DNA of 64,000 bases from Streptomyces fradiae ATCC 10745 = DSM 40063 (GTDB taxonomy: Bacteria; Actinomycetota; Actinomycetes; Streptomycetales; Streptomycetaceae): contig NZ_CP023696.1 of the NCBI RefSeq assembly GCF_008704425.1, positions 1,846,501 through 1,910,500 on the forward strand, given 5' to 3'. This document shows, piece by piece, positions 1 through 9,092 of this stretch. Position 1 is the stretch's first letter. Every line of letters starts with the position of its first letter. The position numbers were made by a program, and so were the translations under genes. The notes under the pieces were generated by a model. That model saw only the letters and a program-made list of their open reading frames with translations. It did no database searches and was not told the origin of the DNA.

Positions 1-90
1 GACCTGCCCGGCCCACAGGGACTCGTCGTCCTGGTGGCCGGTGTAGAAGAAGAACGCCCGGCCGGTGGCCAGGGGTACGGGGTCAGACAA
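1..90 (-). CDS. PIG-L-like deacetylase, N-terminal fragment (cut by window edge)
   Basis: Only the first 30 codons are visible. They contain FFYTGHQDDESLWAGQ, which matches the metal-binding HxDD motif near the N terminus of PIG-L (LmbE-like) N-acetylglucosaminyl deacetylases. The TTG start is chosen because GGAG sits 5 nt upstream. The gene follows the tail-fibre gene in the same direction, so it could be a virion-associated or late accessory enzyme acting on cell-surface glycans. That role is inference. The rest of the gene lies beyond position 1. Confidence 0.6.
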   Translation of the reverse strand, partial: MSDPVPLATGRAFFFYTGHQDDESLWAGQV

Positions 91-113
91 GGGTGCTCCA
101 GGGCATAGAGAAA

Positions 114-136
114 GCCCCGGCCGGTCGGCGCGGGGC
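114..136 (-). terminator. Possible intrinsic terminator after the tail-fibre gene
   Basis: On the minus strand a 6-bp GC stem (GCCCCG/CGGGGC) with an 11-nt loop is followed by TTTCTCT. It lies between the fibre gene stop (155) and the PIG-L-like start (90), so it would reduce readthrough into the latter. Confidence 0.4.
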
Positions 137-154
137 GGGCAGGAAGAGGGGGGG

Positions 155-661
155 TCAGGCGGCGACGGCGAAGTACCAGAGAGGCACCGCCGACCAGTTC
201 GCGGTGGCGCCGTCCACGGACGACTGCACGAGCACGGAGAACCCGGTCGGGCTCGCGCTCGGCACGCGCGGTATCCACCGGCTACTCGCCCCGCTGGACG
301 TGGCCAAGTTCACGAACACGTACGGCGTCGAGGACATCGCGGACGAGAACGTCACGTTCGCGGTGTACTGGTCCAGGCCGGACCCCGACACGGTGAACGC
401 CCCGAACCGAAACTCCGGCACCACCGCCACCCACTGCGACGTCGTGCCGTTGTACCGGTACAGGCGCTTGTTGTCCGCCAGCGTCGAGAACATGCCGTCC
501 ACAGGACTGGGGACGGCCGCCGCCCGCGCGGACGCGGACGCGAACCGCAGCACCCCATGGCTGATCGACTGCTCGATCGCCGTGGACAGCGCCTCGACGT
601 CCGGGACGTCGAGGAGGTTGGGCAGGTCGATGGACTGCCCGTAGACATCGGATCGGGGCAC
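155..661 (-). CDS. Tail fibre / receptor-binding-like protein with H-type-lectin-like C terminus
   Basis: 168 aa from a GTG start. The N-terminal part (about residues 1-75) carries a helical stretch and the phrase GVLRFASASAR, common at the start of fibre or minor tail proteins of Streptomyces phages. Residues about 85-168 alternate short beta strands with aromatic positions (FSSAMSSTPYVFVNL, then WSAVPLWYFAVA at the end), resembling the H-type lectin fold of receptor-binding tips. It is the last tail gene read in the window, the usual place for the host-recognition protein. The lectin assignment is by pattern only. Confidence 0.5.
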   Translation of the reverse strand: MPRSDVYGQSIDLPNLLDVPDVEALSTAIEQSISHGVLRFASASARAAAVPSPVDGMFSTLADNKRLYRYNGTTSQWVAVVPEFRFGAFTVSGSGLDQYTANVTFSSAMSSTPYVFVNLATSSGASSRWIPRVPSASPTGFSVLVQSSVDGATANWSAVPLWYFAVAA

Positions 662-678
662 GGGCCCTCCACAAGGGG

Positions 679-1290
679 TCAGGTCAGCCGGTAGTGGCTG
701 AGCACGTCGTATTCCGCGTACTTGCTGCCGGTTCCGGGCAGCGCGGCGCTGTAGTCGCCGAGGGTCACGGTGCCGTCGGGGTTGATCGTCATCACGCCGT
801 AGTAGCCGGTGCCCGAGGCGGCGGCGACCTGCACCGTCACCCGCACCCTGTTCGCGGGCCGCGCCTCGGCCGGCAGTGTCGTCACCACCGCGCCGGCGGC
901 GAGGGTCCCCGACATCGACGCCATGCCGCTGAGGCTCGCCGTGCCGTCGCCGTTGAGCCGGTACGCCGGCGTGTAGTACCCGGCCGTCGCCGACCAGCCC
1001 GAGGCGAGCGTCAGCGGCACCCAGCCCCCGGCCGACGCCGCCGCCATCCGGCCGTGCGCGTACCAGCCGCCCGGCCCCGGCGAGATGAGCACCAGGTCCC
1101 CCACCGCCGGGCCGGTGTAGGTGGCCAGGCGGCGGGCAACGAACCCCTCCACCGTGGTGACCGTGCCGTCCGTCCCCACGGTGGCGACGGTCGCCTGCCG
1201 CATGCCGACCGGCGTGTCGGTGGCGATCGCGGCCTGCGCCTGCACGGCGGCGGCCATCTCCTGCCCGATCCTCATCGCCGTCGGCCTCAT
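679..1290 (-). CDS. Minor tail / fibre-shaft protein
   Basis: 203 aa. The ATG at 1290 overlaps the TGA of the upstream tail gene (ATGA), which fixes the start. After a short helical N terminus (about 1-30) the protein is a glycine- and threonine-rich beta pattern, including VGTDGTVTTVEGFV and VGDLVLISPGPGGWYAHGR, the latter like a small OB/SH3-type module seen in baseplate or fibre proteins. The C-terminal half (SGWSATAGYYTPAYRLNGDG onward) looks like a fibre beta-sandwich. Its position between a hub-like protein and the fibre gene supports a distal tail role. No family is securely recognised. Confidence 0.55.
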   Translation of the reverse strand: MRPTAMRIGQEMAAAVQAQAAIATDTPVGMRQATVATVGTDGTVTTVEGFVARRLATYTGPAVGDLVLISPGPGGWYAHGRMAAASAGGWVPLTLASGWSATAGYYTPAYRLNGDGTASLSGMASMSGTLAAGAVVTTLPAEARPANRVRVTVQVAAASGTGYYGVMTINPDGTVTLGDYSAALPGTGSKYAEYDVLSHYRLT

Positions 1291-2378
1291 GTGCCCTCCT
1301 TCGCGCTGATCGCCTGCACCTCGAAATCCCCGGCGTTCACGCCGAGGTCGATGCCGAACGCGGCGGCCTGGACCAGGTCGGGCGGCCCGGACGGGTACAC
1401 CACGCGGATGATGTCGCCGGCCTCCAGCGCCGGGTTCGCCAGGGAGCGCAGGTTCGCGGTGGCGTTCGGCGCCATCAGCTGCTTGAGCCGCAGCGACGCT
1501 GCCGCCTCGCACGCCGCCTCCGTCGTCAGTGCCGACGAGGAGATGAACGCCGGACGGCGTCCGAACGGCCCACCCCACCGCGTCGGGCTGCCGGGGTCGG
1601 AGTCGACGACGAGCTTCGCGACGGGCGCGGTGCCGGTCTCCGCGGACTCCCCGCGCGCCAGCACCCCGTTGTGCACGCCGCGGCTGGCCATGCCGCGTTT
1701 CGCCGACACGTACACGCCGCGTTCGCCCGCGGCGACCGTCCACGCGGGCGGGGTGGTCAGCAGGTCCGGCAGCGCGGCGATGACGAACTGGCCGGCCGCG
1801 TCGCAGTACACCTCGGCGCCCACCACGGCGCCCAGCTCCCGCACCGCCTCCCACGGGTTGGCCTCGATGTCCCACGTGCGGGGGCCGATCGCCGCGTCAG
1901 CGACACGGCTGACGACCACGGCGTCCGGGATGGAGCGGACGATGAGCGCGGTGATCGCGCCGATGGCCGTGCCGGTCGCCCGATACGGCGTCACGAACCG
2001 ATCGTCGGCGATGATGCATTCCAGGCTCTGCCCGGTCAGGGACACCGGCCCGGTGTCGACGTCGCCCTCGATCCCGTCGAGCCGGAACACCCCCACCGGC
2101 ACCAGCTCCCGGTAGGCGCCGGCCTGCACGCCGCGCGCGATCCGCAGCTGGGCCCCGTACACGCTGAGCTTGTCGGCGGCGGTGCGCGGGATCAGCGCCG
2201 GGTCCGGGACGGTCACCGTGCAGGTGCGGCGGCACGCCTGCGACCGGTCCACCGGCACCGACCCGCCGATGATGTCCAGCGTCTCCACCCGCCCGTCGGT
2301 CCGGAACAGGGTGACCTCGGTGATCGGGGTGTACGACTCGGTCAGGGTGGTGAAGAACCGCGCGCTGGCCGCGTACAT
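1287..2378 (-). CDS. DUF5047-type minor tail protein (hub-like)
   Basis: 363 aa. The start ATG at 2378 overlaps the stop of the preceding gene. The N terminus (MYAASARFFTTLTESYTP), the GGSVPVDRSQACRRTCTVTV segment and the GDIIRVVYP stretch near the end are characteristic of the DUF5047 proteins of Streptomyces siphophages, which sit between the distal tail protein and the fibres. Such proteins resemble the tail hub of lambdoid phages (gpJ or gp27-like fold), but that is inference. The flanking 4-nt overlaps show translational coupling with both neighbours. Confidence 0.6.
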   Translation of the reverse strand: MYAASARFFTTLTESYTPITEVTLFRTDGRVETLDIIGGSVPVDRSQACRRTCTVTVPDPALIPRTAADKLSVYGAQLRIARGVQAGAYRELVPVGVFRLDGIEGDVDTGPVSLTGQSLECIIADDRFVTPYRATGTAIGAITALIVRSIPDAVVVSRVADAAIGPRTWDIEANPWEAVRELGAVVGAEVYCDAAGQFVIAALPDLLTTPPAWTVAAGERGVYVSAKRGMASRGVHNGVLARGESAETGTAPVAKLVVDSDPGSPTRWGGPFGRRPAFISSSALTTEAACEAAASLRLKQLMAPNATANLRSLANPALEAGDIIRVVYPSGPPDLVQAAAFGIDLGVNAGDFEVQAISAKEGT

Positions 2379-4621
2379 CAGGCGTCGCCTCTCTCATCCA
2401 GCAACACGCCCTCCCACGAGGCGTACGCCGCGCGCACCGCGTCCCACGTCGCGAACACCGTGAGCACGTCCTGCCACGTGCGGCCCGCCGACCCGGCCAC
2501 CCCCACGGTGGTGGGCATGTCCTGCTCGATCAGCGGGAGCGTCCACTCCCGCCAGTCCTCGTGCCGGTCCGGGACGATCCTCGGCAGCGTGACGGCGCCG
2601 ACGGACACGTACCGGTCCCGCTCGTGGGTGTCCGGGCCGGTCTGCCACAGCAGCACCGCCCCCGAGTCCAGCAGCCAGTCCAGCCGGTCCGTCTCGTCAT
2701 CCGACCGGGTCCACACCACGAGGCTGCCCTCGTAGCCGCCGCGCGTCCCCGAGTAGACGACCGGGTTGCGGCGGCCCTGGACGCGGTGCACGGACTGCTC
2801 AATGGGCCGCTGCCACTCCGGGCTCCGCACCACCATCACGCGCACGTTGCGGCGGGGGTTGCCGGGGTCTTTCAGCCAGCACATGTCCGCATCCGCGACC
2901 GTCAGCGTCACCGTCGAGGTGTTCCGCCACGCCGACAGTGCCCCGGCCGACGTGCGGGTCTCCCCGTAGTAGCGGACCGCGACCCCAAGCGGCGCCTCGT
3001 AGTCCTCCACGCTCACCACGTCCGCGGTGAGCGGCACCCCCTCGATCAGCCCCGACGCGCCACGCACGAGGGTGCGCTGCCCGTCCGGCGTGATCCGCCA
3101 CAGCGTCAGCAGATCACCCGCCGGGAGGTCCCGCAGCGTGACCCGCACGTGCGCGGTCTCGTCCACCGCCACCACCTCGGCGGTGGCCTTCACCTGTGTG
3201 AGCGCCGCCCGGTCCAGGCGCAGCACCGACGATGCGGCGGTCGCGGTCAGCGTCCACTCAACCGCGGCCTGCGTCGCGCCCGCAGGCGCGGCGATGTTGA
3301 CGCCGAGGACCCACCAGCCAGGCGACGGGACCGCGCTGGACGATGTCGGCGAGGCTCCCAGGTCGGTGTCGGCCACGTCGTAGAACCGGATCGCCCTGGT
3401 GAGCGTCCAGCCGCCGGCCGTGACCTTCGCGCCGATCTCCGCCAGCCACGTCAGACCGCCCGCGCCCTCCCCCAGCGGGAACTTCGCGGACCGCAGCACG
3501 GACGTGGACGCGGTCGCCGACGTGAGCACCGCCGCATACGAGCCGTCCAGCCCGTCCGTGCCCCACGGGGTGAGCCGCGCGAGCGTCGCCGTCCCGGACA
3601 CGACCTGCCACCCGGCCACGCCCTGCTCAAAGCTTGCGTCGGCGTACGGCAGCACCGACCCGGTACGCATCGGGTACGGCACGGTGATGACCGCCCCGTC
3701 GATGCGCAGCACCTGACCGGCCGTGCCGCCGGTGATGCCCGCGGCGAGCCCGACCGTCGCCGTCCCGGCCGGCGCGATCGCAGACACCCGCTGCCGGAAC
3801 GTGCCCGTGGTGCCGGCGTCGAGGGTGGAGCGGGTCGCGCTCAGCTGCACCCCGGCCCCGTCGTAGAACCGCATCTCCACCCAGCAGTTCGACGACGGGC
3901 CGGTGGGCGGTGACAGGTAGATGTGCCCGTAATACTCGGCGCCCGGCTCGGCCGCGGGCCGCTCCACCGTCCGCACGCTCGCGTTGCCGGACGCAGTGAC
4001 CTGCATCGCCAGGGTGTGGCCGCCACCCAGGTAGTAGGTGGACGCCCACGTGAACACCGGCACCTGCCGGGAGATCGTCGCGTTGGCGTCGACCTCCCAC
4101 CCGGACGAGTCCCGCTCCACCGACTCGACGTTGAAGCTGAGCATGTTGCCGACCGTGCGGTGCGGCAGGCCCAGGTAGACGTTCTCGAAATAGGAGATCA
4201 CCCCGGCTCCGGCCGGGGTCACGGCCGACACGACGACCTGCGCCTGCGTCGCCCCCGCCGGCGCGATCCCCGCCACGGAGATCCGGTGCCACGACGCCGA
4301 CGCGGACGCCGTGGTCACCGACCAGGTGACCGACACCTCCGTGCCGGTCGACGACAGCCACCGGATACCGATCCGGTCCGGCACCGTCGCCCCGGACGCG
4401 TCCGCGAACGCCTGGTACTCGGTGCCGACCGTGACGGGGTACGCGGCGACGGTCCGGGCCTGCATCTCCCCGGCCGCCGCCGAGGTGAGGCGCAGGCAGC
4501 CGTCGCCGTTCCGGCCGCCCGTGCCCAGCCCGATCGTGCAGTTGAGCTTGGCCACCCAGCCGCTGGTGTTCGGGTCGACCGACTCGGTGACCTGCGACAG
4601 CAGGTTGCCCGGGATCGCCAC
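2378..4621 (-). CDS. Large minor tail protein with repeated carbohydrate-binding-like domains
   Basis: 747 aa, directly after the tape measure gene, the usual place of the distal tail protein. Residues about 1-480 hold three similar beta-sandwich units. Each contains a phrase like WHRISVAGIAPAGATQAQV, FRQRVSAIAPAGTATVGLA or WWVLGVNIAAPAGATQAAV, suggesting internal duplication of a carbohydrate-binding (CBM-like) module. A fibronectin-like stretch follows (about 485-570). The C-terminal 170 residues (MCWLKDPGNPRRN to the end) resemble the compact tail-attachment domain of distal tail proteins in actinophages. It probably contributes to surface binding at the tail tip. Enzymatic residues are not seen. 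Confidence 0.62.
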   Translation of the reverse strand: MAIPGNLLSQVTESVDPNTSGWVAKLNCTIGLGTGGRNGDGCLRLTSAAAGEMQARTVAAYPVTVGTEYQAFADASGATVPDRIGIRWLSSTGTEVSVTWSVTTASASASWHRISVAGIAPAGATQAQVVVSAVTPAGAGVISYFENVYLGLPHRTVGNMLSFNVESVERDSSGWEVDANATISRQVPVFTWASTYYLGGGHTLAMQVTASGNASVRTVERPAAEPGAEYYGHIYLSPPTGPSSNCWVEMRFYDGAGVQLSATRSTLDAGTTGTFRQRVSAIAPAGTATVGLAAGITGGTAGQVLRIDGAVITVPYPMRTGSVLPYADASFEQGVAGWQVVSGTATLARLTPWGTDGLDGSYAAVLTSATASTSVLRSAKFPLGEGAGGLTWLAEIGAKVTAGGWTLTRAIRFYDVADTDLGASPTSSSAVPSPGWWVLGVNIAAPAGATQAAVEWTLTATAASSVLRLDRAALTQVKATAEVVAVDETAHVRVTLRDLPAGDLLTLWRITPDGQRTLVRGASGLIEGVPLTADVVSVEDYEAPLGVAVRYYGETRTSAGALSAWRNTSTVTLTVADADMCWLKDPGNPRRNVRVMVVRSPEWQRPIEQSVHRVQGRRNPVVYSGTRGGYEGSLVVWTRSDDETDRLDWLLDSGAVLLWQTGPDTHERDRYVSVGAVTLPRIVPDRHEDWREWTLPLIEQDMPTTVGVAGSAGRTWQDVLTVFATWDAVRAAYASWEGVLLDERGDA

Positions 4622-4625
4622 CGTC

Positions 4626-7600
4626 TCACCCCCTCATGCCGGCGATCGCCGCAGCGACCGGCCGCATCGTGTCCTCGACCACCGCGTCGGCGATCTCCTC
4701 CAGGTACGCGTCGAACTCCCGGCCCCCGACCACCAGCCGCAGCCGGTCACCAGGCCGGAGCCCGCCCCCGGAGCCGGCCGAAGACGCCGTTGGCGCCGTG
4801 TATGACGGAGCCCCGGACGGCGCCATGGCTGCGGCGGCGCGCGCGGCGGCCATGCCCGCGGCCATCCGCACCGACTTCTCGTGGGGATAGACCGTGGCTG
4901 GCGAGCCGAACCGGATCAGCTCCGGCCCCTGCTCGCCCACCCACGCCCACTCGCCCGCCCGCGGGCGGCCGCCGCTGGCGTAGCCGAGCAGCGGCTCGGG
5001 GTTGATCGTCCGGCCGCCGCGCCGCGCCTCGAAGTGCAGGTGCGGGCCGGTGGTGTTGCCGGTGTTGCCGACCGCACCGATCCGCATCCCCTTCAGGACC
5101 CGCTGGCCGGCGCGCACCGACATGGACGACAGGTGCGCGTACAGCGACGACAGCCTGCCCCCGTGGGTGAGGGTGATGTGGTTGCCGTACGGGCCGCCGG
5201 AGAGCGCCGCCTGCACAACGCCGTTCGCCGCCGCCCGCACGGCGGTGCCGGTCGGAGCGGGGAAGTCGGTGCCGGTGTGGTACCCGGAGGACCACATGCG
5301 GCCCCGCACGCCGTACCGGGTGCCCAGCGCCGCCGACACCGGCCGCGCCCACGAGCCGCCCCCACCGCCCCCGCCGAACAGGCCGGTAACCGCGTTGACG
5401 ATCTTGTCCTTGAGGCCGCCCAGCATCTTGCCGGGGACCTTGGCGAGCATCTGCGCCATGTCCGACTGGCCGATCTCTCGGACCTTGTCGCGGATGAACG
5501 CGGTCGCCTTCTCCCACATCGCGGCCGGGTCCGACAGGAAGTCCACGCCCGACATGACGGCGCCGCCGATCTTCTGCGCCGCGCCGCCGAGCCAGTCCAG
5601 CGCCCCTCCGACCACGCCGCCCTTGGCCATCAGCTGCGTCCCGGCCGCCTCCCACAGCGCCAGGGCCCGGCCCCGGTACTTCGGGTCGGTCGGGATCACG
5701 AACTCCGGGTGGGCGGGGTTGCCCTCGCCGACGATCGCCGTCGGCCGGTTGACCTTCATCGGCGCGGCCGGGCCCCAGCCGGGGCCGACCGTGCCGCCGG
5801 CCGCCAGCAGCTTGGGCGCGGCGGGGAGCTTGCCCAGCCCGACGAACCCGGCGACCTTGTCCCAGGTGGCCTTGATGCCCTTGGTGTAGACCCACTCGAT
5901 GATGAAGTTCACGGGGGTCTTGGCGATGTCCATGACCTGGGTCCACGCCTTGCCGATCGCGTCCCGCGCGGCGCCGAACCCGGCACCGAACAGACTGACC
6001 GCCTTCGCGCCCGCGTCCAGGGCGGGCTTCAGCGCGCGTGTCCACAGCCACCCCGCGAGGTCGCCGATCGCCTTGAACGCGGGCTGTACGGCGTTGCTCC
6101 ACAGCCACGACACGACCGAGCCGACGGCGCGCAGCGCCGTCATCACGCCGCCCATGGCCGGCTGGATGGCGTTGGTCCACAGCCACGACGCGAACGAGCC
6201 GATCGCCTGGAAGCTGGGGCGGATCGCGTTGGTCCACAGCCACATCACGAACGAGCCGACTGCCCGGAACACGGCCAGCGCCGCGTCGAACGACGGCTTG
6301 AGCCATGCGGTCCACAGGACCTGGGCGGCCAGCCCGATCGCCGAGAACACGGGCTGCAGCACCGTGGTCCAGAGCCATGACGCGATCGCGCCGAGCATCT
6401 GGAACAGGGCGATCACCGGCATGATCAGCACCACTGCGAGGATCGCGATGAGGATGCGCGCCGCCAGACCGATCGCCGAGAACACCGGGCTCAAGATGGT
6501 GGTCCACAGCCACGACGCGGCATCGCCGATCGCCCGCAGACCGGTCATCAGCGCCGCGAAGCCGGGCTGCAGGTACCCGGTCCACAGGGCCGACCACGCA
6601 GACTGGATGCCCGACCAGGCAGCCATGACGATCGCCCGGAACGTGTCCGACTTGTTCCACGCGACGGCCAGCAGCGTCACAAGCGCCGCGATACCGGTGA
6701 TGATCAGACCGATCGGATTCGCCGACATGACCGCGTTGAGGAGACCCTGCACGATCGCGTAGCCGCGCGTCACCGCCGCCGCCGCCAGGATCACCGCACG
6801 GTACGCGCTGAACACCGCCGTCACCGCCGCCGTGGCGATGGCGTTGGCGCTCATGGTGATCGTCAGACCGGCGATCGCCACCCCGAGCGGCAGCAGCCAG
6901 GCGCCGTAGTCGCGCAGCCACTGCACCCCAGCCGAGAACGCCTCACCGACCGCGATGACCGCCGGAACGAGCGTCGCCCACAGCAAGCTCCCCGCCGCCC
7001 GTGCGGCCGGCACGACGTGCGTGTTGAGGAACTGCCCGAACGCGAGGACCGCGGGCAGCACCTCGCGGGTGATGAAGTCTGAGAGGCCCTGGAGGATCTG
7101 CCGCTTGAACGTCTCGAACGACGCCGCGACGCTGCCGTGCAGGGTCTTGCTCGTACGATCCGCCGCGCCCGACACGGCGCCCAGCGCGCCGACCGCCGCC
7201 GACGGGTCGAGCGCGTACAGGGCGTTACCGAGGTCCTCGGACTTCGTGCCGAACAGCTCGAACGCGACCGCGTTGCGGCGGGCCGGGTTCTCGATGGCGC
7301 GGAGCCTGTCCAGCACCGTGTCCAAGGCCGCGGCTGCGCCGGGGCCGCCCTTGGCGAGGGCGGCGACGGTCTTGTCGGCATCCAGCCCGAGGTTCTTGAA
7401 GCCCTCCTTGATGCCGTCGGCGCCCTTGACCGCCTCGATGCTGAACTCCTTGATCGCGTCGGCCACGACGTCGGAGTCACGGGCGCCCGCGCGCAGGCCC
7501 TGCGTCATGAGGCCGACCGCCTGGGCGCCGGTCAAGCCCATGTTCCGGAACTGGGTCGCGTACTCGTTCAGGGTGTCGATGAAGTCGCCGGACTTGTCGG

Positions 7601-8282
7601 CGCCCTGCTGGAACCCGACCGTGAGCAGGTCGAACGCCGCCTTGGCGTCCTTCACCAGCCCCGTGCGGATCAGCTGCCCTGCCGCGGTGGCCGCAGCTCC
7701 GACCTCGACGTCGAACGCCTCCGACAGCGTCAACGCCGACGCGGTGAGCGCCTCCACTTCCTTGCGGGGCCCGCTCACGGACAGGATGCCCGCCTGCGAC
7801 AACGTCCGCAGCGACTCGTTGACCTGGTCGATGCTCTCGCCGTAGCCCTTGGAGAACACCGCCCCGGCGATCTCACCGGCCGCCTTGGCGTCCTTCGCCG
7901 ACAGCCCGAGTTGCGCGGCGAGCTTCACGTTCGAGGTGTCCTGCTCGACCGCCTGCGCGAACCCTGCCGCGAACAGCGCGCCCGCGCCAGCGGCAGCCGC
8001 CAGGATGCCGGTCTTCAGGTGGCCGGTGAGCGAGGTGATCATGCGGCGGCCGGCGGTCTGCCCGGCCTCGTCGCCCACCTGCTCGCCGATCTTCTCGGCG
8101 GTCGGGGACATGTTGATCGACGCCAGGGCGCCCCGGAACGCGTCCGTGAAGCTCTCGCCCGCGTCCTCGCCCGCACGGTCCCCGGCCCGCCCGGCCGGAG
8201 AGACGAGCTGGCGGCGCAGCTCGTCGCCGATGCCGCGCACCGAGGGGATGATCTGCAGGGTCGCGTAGCCGACGTTCGCCAT
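4626..8282 (-). CDS. Tape measure protein with C-terminal M23 peptidase domain
   Basis: 1218 aa, the longest gene of the prophage and directly after the tail chaperones. The N-terminal third is helical. A hydrophobic block lies at about 460-570 (several possible membrane segments). Residues about 585-755 hold tandem Trp-rich repeats built on WLWTNAIQP/F..AIG, 22-45 residues apart. Residues about 1000-1085 are an M23 (LytM) endopeptidase: HTGTDF, then YAHL, then HLHFE supply the zinc ligands and catalytic His. The tape measure sets tail length; at about 1.5 angstrom per residue it implies a tail of roughly 150-180 nm. The peptidase probably opens peptidoglycan during DNA entry. Confidence 0.93.
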   Translation of the reverse strand: MANVGYATLQIIPSVRGIGDELRRQLVSPAGRAGDRAGEDAGESFTDAFRGALASINMSPTAEKIGEQVGDEAGQTAGRRMITSLTGHLKTGILAAAAGAGALFAAGFAQAVEQDTSNVKLAAQLGLSAKDAKAAGEIAGAVFSKGYGESIDQVNESLRTLSQAGILSVSGPRKEVEALTASALTLSEAFDVEVGAAATAAGQLIRTGLVKDAKAAFDLLTVGFQQGADKSGDFIDTLNEYATQFRNMGLTGAQAVGLMTQGLRAGARDSDVVADAIKEFSIEAVKGADGIKEGFKNLGLDADKTVAALAKGGPGAAAALDTVLDRLRAIENPARRNAVAFELFGTKSEDLGNALYALDPSAAVGALGAVSGAADRTSKTLHGSVAASFETFKRQILQGLSDFITREVLPAVLAFGQFLNTHVVPAARAAGSLLWATLVPAVIAVGEAFSAGVQWLRDYGAWLLPLGVAIAGLTITMSANAIATAAVTAVFSAYRAVILAAAAVTRGYAIVQGLLNAVMSANPIGLIITGIAALVTLLAVAWNKSDTFRAIVMAAWSGIQSAWSALWTGYLQPGFAALMTGLRAIGDAASWLWTTILSPVFSAIGLAARILIAILAVVLIMPVIALFQMLGAIASWLWTTVLQPVFSAIGLAAQVLWTAWLKPSFDAALAVFRAVGSFVMWLWTNAIRPSFQAIGSFASWLWTNAIQPAMGGVMTALRAVGSVVSWLWSNAVQPAFKAIGDLAGWLWTRALKPALDAGAKAVSLFGAGFGAARDAIGKAWTQVMDIAKTPVNFIIEWVYTKGIKATWDKVAGFVGLGKLPAAPKLLAAGGTVGPGWGPAAPMKVNRPTAIVGEGNPAHPEFVIPTDPKYRGRALALWEAAGTQLMAKGGVVGGALDWLGGAAQKIGGAVMSGVDFLSDPAAMWEKATAFIRDKVREIGQSDMAQMLAKVPGKMLGGLKDKIVNAVTGLFGGGGGGGSWARPVSAALGTRYGVRGRMWSSGYHTGTDFPAPTGTAVRAAANGVVQAALSGGPYGNHITLTHGGRLSSLYAHLSSMSVRAGQRVLKGMRIGAVGNTGNTTGPHLHFEARRGGRTINPEPLLGYASGGRPRAGEWAWVGEQGPELIRFGSPATVYPHEKSVRMAAGMAAARAAAAMAPSGAPSYTAPTASSAGSGGGLRPGDRLRLVVGGREFDAYLEEIADAVVEDTMRPVAAAIAGMRG

Positions 8283-8306
8283 GGACGCCCCCTCGGTGCC
8301 GGGTGG

Positions 8307-9088
8307 TTAGGTGATCTCGCCTCGGGCGATCGCTGCGCGCCGCTCGGCCGCCCGCTGCCGGGCCGCGTTGCGCTTGGCGATCCGCTCGGGGCTGTTCTTG
8401 GTGCGGCGCTTCCTGGTGCCCGGCCGCTCGATGGGCGGCGGCTGCTTGGTCTGCTTGCCGCGCTTGACGCCCGTGTTCGACCGCTGCCAGTTCGCGATGC
8501 GCAGCTCGTCGATGGTGAGGGCCTGCAGGTGCTCTCCCAGCCCCCACAGCCCGTCCGTGTCGCCCTGCGCGAGGCGCGTCCGGGCGGTGGCCGGGAGCTG
8601 GCGCACCAGCACGCCAAGCTCCCGCCACGTCAGCCGCCGGCGCCCGGCCTCGTCCCGGATGAACAGGTCGGAGAGCCGGACGCCGTAGGTCTCGCGCAGG
8701 TCTGCCTCGACCTCGTCGCGGTGCTTGCTCAGGAGCCGGACGAGGCCGCCGATTCCCCCGGCTCCTGGACACCCGAGTGCTTCCGGTAGGCGTTGAACAG
8801 GGCCTTGAGCTTGTACTGGGGCAGCGGCGTGGCGCGGAAGTCGGCCCACTGCTCCTGGCCGAGCGCCTCGCGGAAGATCGCGGCCATGGCGCCCGCGTCA
8901 CCGCCGTCCGCGGCGGCCAGGAGCGGCCACACGTTCAGGGCCTCCAGGTGCTGCATGGTCAGGCGCCGGTTGGGGTTGTCCTCGCTCGCCCACAGGAACC
9001 GGAAGGGGCGCAGCTCAGTCTCGGCCTGCACCGTGTTCAGGTTGAAGTCGGCGACCTCGTGGTCGGCGGGCGTCGCGGTTCCGGTCAT
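8307..9088 (-). CDS. Tail assembly chaperone, long frameshift product (gpGT-like)
   Basis: Predicted product of -1 slippage at 8753-8759, joining the short chaperone frame (from ATG 9088) to the overlapping frame that ends at TAA 8307, about 260 aa in all. The second frame has no good start of its own. Its meaningful sequence begins at the overlap (GIGGLVRLLSKHRDEVEADL) and ends in a strongly basic tail. Two overlapping frames between the major tail and tape measure genes are the standard layout of siphophage tail chaperones, which coat the tape measure during tail polymerisation. The coordinates cover both frames and are not one continuous frame. Confidence 0.8.
8729..9088 (-). CDS. Tail assembly chaperone, short form (gpG-like)
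   Basis: 119 aa from ATG 9088 (MTGTATPADHEVADFNL). An upstream in-frame start exists but overlaps the previous gene. Acidic with a helical core (PFRFLWASEDN, QHLEALNVWPLLAAADGGDAG), typical of the first tail chaperone frame. It ends GESAASSGS just after the slippery site, so most ribosomes terminate here and a minority shift into the longer product. Confidence 0.8.
   Translation of the reverse strand: MTGTATPADHEVADFNLNTVQAETELRPFRFLWASEDNPNRRLTMQHLEALNVWPLLAAADGGDAGAMAAIFREALGQEQWADFRATPLPQYKLKALFNAYRKHSGVQEPGESAASSGS
8753..8759 (-). promoter_or_regulatory. Programmed -1 ribosomal frameshift site (GGGGGAA)
   Basis: On the coding strand the heptamer G-GGG-GAA lies in frame near the end of the short chaperone, 24 nt before its TGA. 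Slipping back one base re-pairs the P-site GGG perfectly and opens the frame that reads GIGGLVRLL. Position and frame agree exactly with the gpG/gpGT arrangement. No downstream pseudoknot was folded. Confidence 0.75.
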
Positions 9089-9092
9089 GCTG

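Noticed and set aside
1..150. Left attachment site of the prophage
   Set aside because: No copy of the tRNA-Val 3' half is found there; a gene runs off the edge instead.
2561..3913. Plus-strand frame over the minor tail gene
   Set aside because: Arg/Pro/His-rich shadow frame; the minus-strand gene has clear overlaps and domain pattern.
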